64,000 bases of DNA from Planctomycetota bacterium (GTDB taxonomy: Bacteria > Planctomycetota > Planctomycetia > Pirellulales > PALSA-1355): the NCBI GenBank assembly GCA_003389325.1, contig QQVE01000030.1, positions 215,613-279,612 of the forward strand, given 5' to 3'. Positions 57,569 to 64,000 of the stretch are shown piece by piece. The position numbers and the translations under genes were made by a program. The notes under the pieces were generated by a model. That model saw only the letters and a list, made by a program, of their open reading frames with translations. It ran no database searches and was not told the DNA's origin. Every line of letters begins with the position of its first letter. Positions within the stretch are counted from its first letter, which is position 1.

Positions 57569-57598
57569 TTGACCTGTCTTATGAAAACCCTCTATTTT
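57569..57598 (+). promoter_or_regulatory. Putative promoter of acpP-fabF
   Basis: TTGACC (57569-57574) and TATTTT (57593-57598) are 18 bases apart in a locally AT-rich stretch of a GC-rich region. The acpP start lies about 110 bases downstream. This would allow acpP and fabF to be expressed more strongly than fabD-fabG, as is common for ACP. Confidence 0.45.
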
Positions 57599-57711
57599 TG
57601 TGTCGCATTGAAGATAGCACCAAGCCGCCGAGAGACTTCGCGAATTTGCCCGGCGAGCAGGGGGACACGTGGCTACCCCCATATACCGAAGTCAGTTGGA
57701 GGATCGTGAAG

Positions 57712-57948
57712 GTGGCGTCAGTTCAAGAACGCGTGATTGATATCGTCGCGGAACAATTGGGTGTGGACAAGGAAAAGATCACTCCCGAAACCTCTTTCGT
57801 CAACGATCTGGGCGCAGACTCGCTGGACACCGTCGAATTGGTGATGGAACTCGAGGAGGAGTTCGACATCACCATTCCGGACGACGCTGCGGAGAAGATC
57901 CAAACCGTCGGACAAGCGGTCCAGTTCATCGAAGCTTCCCAGTCGTGA
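57712..57948 (+). CDS. acpP: Acyl carrier protein
   Basis: A 78-residue acidic helical protein. The phosphopantetheine serine is in [13 protein letters not shown], and the surrounding helix matches ACP of type II fatty acid synthesis. The GTG at 57712 has GGAGG nine bases upstream; the GTG six bases earlier is too close to it. The gene precedes fabF by 13 bases. Confidence 0.95.
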   Translation: MASVQERVIDIVAEQLGVDKEKITPETSFVNDLGADSLDTVELVMELEEEFDITIPDDAAEKIQTVGQAVQFIEASQS

Positions 57949-57961
57949 CCCCCATCAATCT

Positions 57962-59215
57962 ATGAAACGGCGCGTCGTCGTAACGGGCCTGGGCGCGGTC
58001 ACCTCGCTCAGTTGCCAGGTGGAAGACCTCTGGAAGCGAGTCCTGGCTGGTGAAAGCGGGATTCACACGATCCAGTTGTTCGACACCTCTGACCATAAGG
58101 TGCATTTCGGCGGCGACGTCTACGACTGGTCGGCCGAAGGCTACATGTCGGCCAAGGAAGCCAAGCGGATCGACCGCTTCACCCAGTTCGCCATGGTTGC
58201 CGGTATCGATGCCGTGCGCCATTCGGGTATCGACTTCAAGCAAGTCGATCCGTTTCGCGCGGGTGTGATTCTCGGTTCGGGAATCGGCGGGTTGCACGAG
58301 ATCGAGACGCAGGTCTCTCGTCTGCTGAACAAGGGCCCCGACAAGGTTTCGGCCTTCACGATTCCCAAGCTGATGCTCAATGCCGCCAGCGGTCAGATTT
58401 CGATCGAATACGGCCTGCGCGGGCCCAACTACGCCGTCGCCACGGCGTGTGCTAGCGCCACCAACGCGATCGGCGACGCCTTCAAGTGCATTCAGCACGA
58501 CGAGGCAGACATCGTGGTCACGGGTGGCAGCGAGGCGGCCATCACTCCGATGGGAATCAGCGGCTTTGCCAACATGCGCGCCCTGAGCGAACGCAACGAT
58601 GAACCGACCAGAGCGAGCCGGCCGTTCGATCGTGAGCGAGACGGTTTTGTGCTGGCGGAAGGCGCCGGCATGCTGGTGTTCGAGGAGTTGGAGCACGCCA
58701 AGCGTCGCGGTGCAACGATTCTGGCCGAGGTGTTGGGCTACGGCGCAAGCGCCGACGCGGGGCACATCACGCAGCCCGACGAGAGCGGCATCGGTGCCGC
58801 CCGCGCCATGAAGCGGGCCCTGGAGGATGCGGAGATCCCCTGCGAAGAAGTGCATTACATCAACGCCCACGGCACCAGCACTCCGCTGGGCGATCAGGCC
58901 GAGACGGCCGCTGTGAAGCGGGTCTTTGGCGACCATGCCAAGGCGATCAGTATTTCCAGCACCAAGAGCCAGTTGGGCCATTCGTTGGGTGCCAGCGGCG
59001 GCGTGGAACTCGTGCTGTCGGTGCTTTCGCTGCGCGACGGCGTGGTGCCGCCGACGATCAACCTCGAGACGCCCGATCCGGCGTGCGATCTGGACTACAC
59101 ACCGAATCAGCCGCGCGAGCGGGCCCTCTCGGTGGCCATGAGCAACAGCTTCGGTTTCGGCGGCCACAATGCCTCGATCTTGGTCGGGCGGTTGCGAAAC
59201 GGCCAGCATTCCTAG
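57962..59215 (+). CDS. fabF: 3-oxoacyl-ACP synthase II (KAS II)
   Basis: A 417-residue condensing enzyme. The active-site triad is intact: Cys163 (VATACASATNAIG), His303 (NAHGTSTPLGD) and His340 (KSQLGHSLGASGG), with Lys335. It elongates acyl-ACP with malonyl-ACP. Length and motifs match standard FabF. It is followed, after an unrelated secretin-like gene, by a second KS-like gene with altered catalytic residues. Confidence 0.96.
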   Translation: MKRRVVVTGLGAVTSLSCQVEDLWKRVLAGESGIHTIQLFDTSDHKVHFGGDVYDWSAEGYMSAKEAKRIDRFTQFAMVAGIDAVRHSGIDFKQVDPFRAGVILGSGIGGLHEIETQVSRLLNKGPDKVSAFTIPKLMLNAASGQISIEYGLRGPNYAVATACASATNAIGDAFKCIQHDEADIVVTGGSEAAITPMGISGFANMRALSERNDEPTRASRPFDRERDGFVLAEGAGMLVFEELEHAKRRGATILAEVLGYGASADAGHITQPDESGIGAARAMKRALEDAEIPCEEVHYINAHGTSTPLGDQAETAAVKRVFGDHAKAISISSTKSQLGHSLGASGGVELVLSVLSLRDGVVPPTINLETPDPACDLDYTPNQPRERALSVAMSNSFGFGGHNASILVGRLRNGQHS

Positions 59216-59371
59216 TCGGTCCCGCGTTTCGCGGAATCCGTCGCGCGTAGCTGCTTAGCCGGTCTTGCCCGGTAGGGGCATGCTTCCTATACTCCCCGCC
59301 CCCAGCCCACAACTGGACCGACGCGCCCTTGCGCGTCGATCGGGGTCCGCAGGCAAGGAGGCCGAAACCCC

Positions 59372-60658
59372 ATGCTGTTGATTCGCGTGCTGATCGTCGT
59401 CGCGCTGCTGCCCACCGCACGCATCGCAATCGCTCAGGTGCGGCGCGACTTGTATGCGCCGCCCGAGACCGCAGCGTCGCCGACGAGTTCTGGTGACGCA
59501 GCGAGCGACAACATCAAATGGCGCTCGCCGTCAGTTGCGCAGCCGGGCACGACGTTGGCGCCGGTCAGCCAACAGCCGCCGGCGCAAGCGCCGCTCGGCC
59601 AGATGACGCCCGCACAGCTCGCCGCGCCGGCGCCCGTGACGACGCCGCGCGAGCCGATTGCCCGGGTGACCAGCGGCTCAGGCACGCTGCCCAACGACGC
59701 GGGCCAGGTCTGGCGCGAGTACGACATCACGCCGTACACGGCTCGCGTCACCTCGACCAACCGGCCGGAGCAGGCCATCCTGGATTGGATCCTCCGCGAC
59801 ACCGGCTACGAAGCCTGGCACACGCAGCCGCTGGCAATCTTGAGCATCGACAACCGCCGGTTAGTCGTCTACCACACGCCGGCCATGCAGGCCGTCGTCC
59901 AGAACCTGGTCGACCGCTTTGTCAATTCCGAAGCCGAGTCGCACGTTTTCGGCATGCGCGTCGTCACGCTCAAGAGTCCCGACTGGCGGGCCAAGCACCA
60001 TAAGGTGTTGCACCCGATCGTTACGCAAACGCAAGGGACGCAGGCCTGGCTGCTGGCCAAGGAAGACGCGGCCCTGCTGGTGGCCGACCTGCGCCGCCGC
60101 AGCGACTTTCAGGAACACAGCACTCCGCACCTGATGGTCAACAACGGCCAGTCGAAGCAGATCTCGGCCAATCAAACCCGCAACTACATCCGCGACGTGC
60201 TGTTCAAAGCCGACGCCTGGCCGGGCTTCGAGCCGCAGATGGCGCAGATCGACGAGGGCTTCAAGCTGGAGTTCAGCCCCCTGTTGAGTGTCGACGGCCG
60301 AGTGGTCGATGCCGTCGTCCGTGCCGAGGTCGACCAAGTGGAGAAAATGCTGCCAGTGAGCATCGACGTTTCGACGAGCGTCGCCCGGCAGCATCAGAAG
60401 ATCGAGGTGCCTCAGACGATCAGCACGCAGGTGCACGAGCGGTTTCGTTGGCCGGCGGAGCAGGTGTTGCTGATCAGCCTGGGAGTGGGTCCCACGCCGG
60501 TGCCCGCTCCTCAGGGCGGGATCAACGTGCCGCTTATTTCGTCGCCCCAGCGGGCCGACTTGCTCATTTTCGTGGAAAGCCGCGGGAAGCTTGGCGGGCA
60601 GCCCGTAGCGCGGCAACCAGGTCAGCGTGAGGCCAGTCTGTACCAAAATCGCTACTAG
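59372..60658 (+). CDS. Exported secretin-like protein (428 aa)
   Basis: A signal peptide (about 1-21, ending AIAQ) precedes a Pro/Ala/Thr-rich linker to about residue 110. The remaining part has a beta-rich, secretin-like pattern: VWREYDITPYTARVTS, AILDWILRDTGYEAWH (N-domain-like), FGMRVVTLKS, then HLMVNNGQSKQISANQ, EGFKLEFSPLLSVDGRVVDAVVRAEVDQVEK, and a final TQVHERFRWPAEQVLLISLGV. That order resembles type II/III secretion secretins, but I cannot confirm a complete pore domain and length is short. An AGGAGG site lies upstream of the ATG. It sits between two ketosynthase genes. Confidence 0.6.
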   Translation: MLLIRVLIVVALLPTARIAIAQVRRDLYAPPETAASPTSSGDAASDNIKWRSPSVAQPGTTLAPVSQQPPAQAPLGQMTPAQLAAPAPVTTPREPIARVTSGSGTLPNDAGQVWREYDITPYTARVTSTNRPEQAILDWILRDTGYEAWHTQPLAILSIDNRRLVVYHTPAMQAVVQNLVDRFVNSEAESHVFGMRVVTLKSPDWRAKHHKVLHPIVTQTQGTQAWLLAKEDAALLVADLRRRSDFQEHSTPHLMVNNGQSKQISANQTRNYIRDVLFKADAWPGFEPQMAQIDEGFKLEFSPLLSVDGRVVDAVVRAEVDQVEKMLPVSIDVSTSVARQHQKIEVPQTISTQVHERFRWPAEQVLLISLGVGPTPVPAPQGGINVPLISSPQRADLLIFVESRGKLGGQPVARQPGQREASLYQNRY

Positions 60659-60784
60659 TGATTCGCTAGCAAGGTCGGCGCCGGCCAAAGCCGACAGGCG
60701 CGCAACAGCGCTCGCCTTGAATTGGCCGCGGCGGTAAACTGGCGCTGCCCGGCGACAACGACCGGGAGCCAGGAGTTGGAATTG

Positions 60785-62101
60785 ATGATGAGTATGCGGC
60801 GCGTCGTGATCACAGGCATGGGAGTCATCACTCCCCTGGGCAATTCCTGCGAAGAATTGTGGGACGGCTTGCTGGCCGGACGGAGCGGTGTGGCTCCGAT
60901 CAGCACCGTGCCCGTGGAGTACCTTCCCACCAAGTTCGCCGCCGAAGCGCGGGACTTCACCGGTCACATCGACAACTTCGGTCCGTTGGAAGGCGACAAG
61001 AAAAAAGCCATCCGCAAGGGGCTGAAGGTCATGTGCCGCGAATCACAGATGGGCGTGGCGGCCGCCCAGCGCGCCCTGACTCACGCGGGACTTGGAGCGA
61101 GCGATGCGCTCGATCCGGAGCGTTCTGGCGTGGTGTTCGGTTCCGACTACATGATCACCGCGCCGGACGATTTTGCCGCGGGGATTCAACAATGCATCGA
61201 CGAAAGCGGCGATTTCGACTTTAGTCGCTGGGCGACCGAAGGCATGCCGCACCTGACGCCGTTGTGGTTGCTGAAGTACCTTCCCAACATGCCGGCCAGC
61301 CACGTGGCGATCTTCAACGACATGCGCGGCCCGAACAACTCGATCACGCTTCGCGAAGCTTCGGCCAACGCCGCGGTCGGCGAGGCCACGCGCACCATCC
61401 TGCGTGGCAGCGCCGAAGTGATGCTGGCCGGTGCTACCGGCACGCGCATCCATCCGATGAAGATCGTGCACACGCTCACGCAGGAAGAGGTGGCCCGAAA
61501 CGGCGTCGAGCCGGCGCGGGCCAGCCGCCCGTTCGATCTCAATCGCGGCGGGATGGTCTTGGGAGAAGGCGCTGGAGTCATCGTGTTGGAGGAGTTGCAG
61601 CACGCCCTCGACCGCGGTGCGACAGTCTTCGGCGAAGTGCTCGGCACGGCGTCCAGTTCCGTTGCCAACCAAAGCGGCGTGGCTCAGCGCGAAACGGCGC
61701 TGGTGAATTGCATGAAGGGCGCGCTACGCAGCGCCGACCGGGCCAGTTCGAGCGTCGGTCACCTACACGCCCACGGCTTGAGCACGCGCAGTTGCGATGA
61801 GGCCGAGGCCCGCGCTATCCATGCGGTCTTTGGAGACGACGCGGCACGTTTGCCAGTCACGGCGGCCAAGAGCTACTTCGGCAACCTCGGTGCCGGCGGC
61901 GGCCTCGTGGAACTCATCGCCAGCGTGATGGCGATGCGGCACAACCGTCTGTTCGGTGTGCTCAACTACGAAACGCCCGATCCGAAATGCGAACTGGCCA
62001 TCAGCCGCGGCGACGACGAAGCAGGTAGTAGCTTCTTGAACGTCAGCGTTACGCCGCAGGGACAGGCCAGCGCCGTGATCGTCGGTTCGGTCGACGCGTA
62101 A
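60785..62101 (+). CDS. KAS-like protein with active-site Cys replaced by Glu
   Basis: A 438-residue homologue of FabF with the full thiolase-fold pattern (VVITGMGVITPLGNS, RPFDLNRGGMVLGEGAG). At the nucleophile elbow the sequence reads GPNNSITLREASANAAVG, so Glu191 (codon 61355-61357) stands where FabF has Cys. His330 in HLHAHGLSTRS is retained, but the second catalytic His is replaced by Asn367 (KSYFGNLGAGGG); Lys362 is kept. Condensation by the normal mechanism is not possible. In type II polyketide systems a partner with Gln at the Cys position acts as chain-length factor or decarboxylase. The ATG at 60785 has AGGAG upstream. Confidence 0.85.
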   Translation: MMSMRRVVITGMGVITPLGNSCEELWDGLLAGRSGVAPISTVPVEYLPTKFAAEARDFTGHIDNFGPLEGDKKKAIRKGLKVMCRESQMGVAAAQRALTHAGLGASDALDPERSGVVFGSDYMITAPDDFAAGIQQCIDESGDFDFSRWATEGMPHLTPLWLLKYLPNMPASHVAIFNDMRGPNNSITLREASANAAVGEATRTILRGSAEVMLAGATGTRIHPMKIVHTLTQEEVARNGVEPARASRPFDLNRGGMVLGEGAGVIVLEELQHALDRGATVFGEVLGTASSSVANQSGVAQRETALVNCMKGALRSADRASSSVGHLHAHGLSTRSCDEAEARAIHAVFGDDAARLPVTAAKSYFGNLGAGGGLVELIASVMAMRHNRLFGVLNYETPDPKCELAISRGDDEAGSSFLNVSVTPQGQASAVIVGSVDA

Positions 62102-62311
62102 GCGCACTCGAGCCGTACGGCGAGGATGCCAAGCCGCTGATAAACCCTCGGAAGTCCTCGTCTCGGGGCGGTTTCTGACCGCTTACGTCGATTTTCTCGC
62201 TACGGCTGACGGAACTCCGACGCCTGGCAGGCGTTTCATACTTGGGCATGCGGCCCACCTCGGGAAGCGCGTGCTCGGGCGGAACCCTCCACCGGAACTA
62301 GGAGCACTCCC

Positions 62312-63850
62312 ATGAGGAAGTTGGTCGTCCTTGGCGTCGCGATGGCGATCCTGGTCTGTGCCCCCTGGGCATTTGCGCAGCGGGGACCCGGGCAACGCGG
62401 TGGGGGCCGCGGCGGATTCGGCGGGCTCGGGCTGCTGGGACAAGGCTCCGTGCAGCAGGAACTCAAGCTCAACGACGAACAGATCACGAAAGTGGATGAG
62501 TATCTGGCTAAGCAGCGCGAATCGTTCGCCGAGTCGCGCGATTTGAGCCGCGAGGAACGCCGCGAGTGGTTCATGAACCGCGCTGAAGAGGATCGCGAAG
62601 CCCTCGGATCTCTTCTCAACGATCAACAGCGAAAGCGGTTCCAAGAGATCTCGCTGCAACTGCGCGGCGGCGGTGCGCTAGCCAGCCCGGAAGTTTCGAA
62701 AGACCTCGGTCTTTCGGAGGAACAGCGTGGCCGCGTTGGCGAGATCCTGGCTGAATCTCGCGAAGAAATGCGAGAGCTCTTTCAGGGCGGCGACCGGTCG
62801 GCCATGCGCGAAAAGTTTGAAAGAGCTCGCGAGGCAACGAACAAGAAGCTTGAGGACGTGCTGACGGCCGATCAGCAGGCCAAGTGGAAGGAAATGCAAG
62901 GCGAACCGTTCAAGGGACAGATTGGCCCGCCCGCGCGTGGCGGCGGCAATCGGCGGCGACGCAATCGCGACGACGCCACAAGCGCCATTCCGGCCGCACG
63001 AGTCGTTTCCACGGTGCTGACGGCCTTTCGCAGTGACGATGACAAGTCCGAGGCCGACCAAGCCGACCAGGACAATAGGACGGCGAAGACAGGAAAGAAG
63101 CAATCCGCCAAGGCGAAGAGACATGCCCAGGGGCGCAAACATCACGCCCGCGATGGCCAGGGGGGCGGGAGCCGCCACTACATGGGCCGTCGCGCCGAAG
63201 CTTGGGCCCACGTCGAGCGAGCATTGGGCCGCCGTGGCCATCATCCGCGACAGATGGTCTTTCGCGGGCACGGCTTTCAGGAACATCGCTTTGCACGTGG
63301 ACCTTACCGCGGACGAGGTGCATGGGCGATGCAAGCGCGTCGAGCATGGGCGGGCGGTCCGCCGCACCACCGTGGGATGCACTTTGCCGGCTGGAATCGC
63401 GTACGCCATTTTGGATTCGACCAGTCGGGTCCCCGATTCGCTTATCATCGGCCGCACCGCGGTCACCATCGCCATGGCTGGTCGCACGGCGGCCCCGATC
63501 GGCGGATGTTGGCTCGCCAGGATCATCCTGACCGACATTTTGGTCTGCAGATGGCTCACCGCGGCGGAGACGAGTACCCACGAGATTTCCAAGTGGCGAT
63601 GCGACGGCATCGAGAGCATGGACCGGCAGAGCACGGTTTCCGCGGGCCGCACCCTCATCACGGTCCTTCGTGGATGCATGGAATGCCTTCCGGTCGACCG
63701 ATGATGCATTTCGCCGGCTTCCGGCGTCGCAGGGAATCCGAAGGCGACCGCGATCGTCATCATCGGCGGGGTGATGAGTCACATCGCAAGACGAAATCCG
63801 ATAAGCCTTCGCGAGAGAGCGGCAAGAGCCAAAAGAAAGACGCGGACTAG
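62312..63850 (+). CDS. Secreted CpxP/Spy-like protein with a long His-rich tail (512 aa)
   Basis: A signal peptide (1-22, ending WAFA) and a Gly/Arg-rich spacer precede a helical domain that resembles LTxxQ-motif CpxP/Spy proteins: LKLNDEQITKVDEYLAK, LLNDQQRKRFQEI, LGLSEEQRGRVGEIL and LTADQQAKWKEMQ. From about residue 225 the rest is low complexity, rich in His, Arg, Gly and Asp, with over 30 His (PHRGHHRHGWSHGG, HPHHG). The tail could bind metal ions; this is inference. The ATG at 62312 has AGGAG upstream. A strong terminator follows the stop. Confidence 0.75.
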   Translation: MRKLVVLGVAMAILVCAPWAFAQRGPGQRGGGRGGFGGLGLLGQGSVQQELKLNDEQITKVDEYLAKQRESFAESRDLSREERREWFMNRAEEDREALGSLLNDQQRKRFQEISLQLRGGGALASPEVSKDLGLSEEQRGRVGEILAESREEMRELFQGGDRSAMREKFERAREATNKKLEDVLTADQQAKWKEMQGEPFKGQIGPPARGGGNRRRRNRDDATSAIPAARVVSTVLTAFRSDDDKSEADQADQDNRTAKTGKKQSAKAKRHAQGRKHHARDGQGGGSRHYMGRRAEAWAHVERALGRRGHHPRQMVFRGHGFQEHRFARGPYRGRGAWAMQARRAWAGGPPHHRGMHFAGWNRVRHFGFDQSGPRFAYHRPHRGHHRHGWSHGGPDRRMLARQDHPDRHFGLQMAHRGGDEYPRDFQVAMRRHREHGPAEHGFRGPHPHHGPSWMHGMPSGRPMMHFAGFRRRRESEGDRDRHHRRGDESHRKTKSDKPSRESGKSQKKDAD

Positions 63851-63918
63851 AGTGGCGCTCTCGGGCACCTCCCGCCCGACCCCCGCAACCCGTACAAGGT
63901 GCTCTTCGAGTGCCTTTC

Positions 63919-63964
63919 ATCGGCCCGGCCATCCGTCCCCCCTCGGTGGCCGGGCCGATTTTTT
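63919..63964 (+). terminator. Strong rho-independent terminator
   Basis: The arms ATCGGCCCGGCCA (63919-63931) and TGGCCGGGCCGAT (63947-63959) are perfect complements over 13 bp with a 15-base loop, followed at once by a run of T. It ends the transcript of the His-rich protein gene about 70 bases past its stop. Confidence 0.9.
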
Positions 63965-64000
63965 CTGGAAGCGCGCAGCGACGTTTGAGGGAGGCCGAAT

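Noticed and set aside
57926..59209. A 427-codon antisense frame over fabF
   Set aside because: Shadow of fabF, which has an intact catalytic triad; no independent evidence.

Overview
The window reads as a chromosomal segment of a planctomycete (Planctomycetota, most likely Pirellulales or a close relative). This is an inference from gene content: three DUF1559 proteins in a row, two TraR/DksA zinc-finger genes, several families common in that phylum (Gfo/Idh/MocA oxidoreductase, sugar-phosphate isomerase/epimerase, ceramidase-like protein, a CpxP/Spy-like secreted protein), and GC-rich sequence with frequent GTG and TTG starts. Coding density is high. I found no rRNA, tRNA, CRISPR array, prophage, integrase or transposase.

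Layout. 1-11 kb: a truncated class III aminotransferase coupled to an oxidoreductase, divergent from a TIM-barrel isomerase; a very large FHA/coiled-coil membrane protein; a DksA-like gene, an HtrA protease and a nucleoside hydrolase. 11-24 kb: housekeeping metabolism (trpD, a FabZ-like dehydratase, rhomboid protease, trmB, purF, proB), a ceramidase-like exoprotein, three tandem DUF1559 genes, a NagB/PIG-L fusion and an IMPase-family phosphatase. 24-33 kb: Rrf2 regulator, lspA, a second DksA-like gene, thrC, dapB, two small hypotheticals, a ROK kinase, a SIS isomerase and a UMF1-type transporter.

33-50 kb: a flagellar cluster on the minus strand. In transcription order it is fliF-fliG-fliH-fliI-fliJ, fliN-fliO-fliP-fliQ-fliR-flhB, then (after a two-gene plus-strand interruption by a thioredoxin-like lipoprotein and a sulfotransferase) flhA-flhF-flhG-fliA sigma factor. 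It supplies the MS-ring, rotor adaptor, export gate and ATPase, the polar-placement pair FlhF/FlhG and the flagellar sigma factor. Hook, rod, filament, stator and FliM genes must lie elsewhere. FlhB stops before the autocleaving cytoplasmic domain.

50-55 kb: a probable pseudo-enzyme of the alpha/beta-hydrolase fold, a peptidoglycan amidase, malate dehydrogenase, and two membrane proteins that share a repeated module I could not assign to a known family. 55-64 kb: rpmF-fabD-fabG-acpP-fabF, a secretin-like exported protein, a second ketosynthase-like protein whose active-site Cys is replaced by Glu, and a secreted CpxP/Spy-like protein with a long His-rich tail, closed by a strong terminator.

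The best candidates for undescribed biology are the two-gene repeated-module pair (52761-55233), the ketosynthase-like protein with altered catalytic residues next to a secretin-like gene (59372-62101), the tailless FlhB, and the DUF1559 trio without prepilin leaders.
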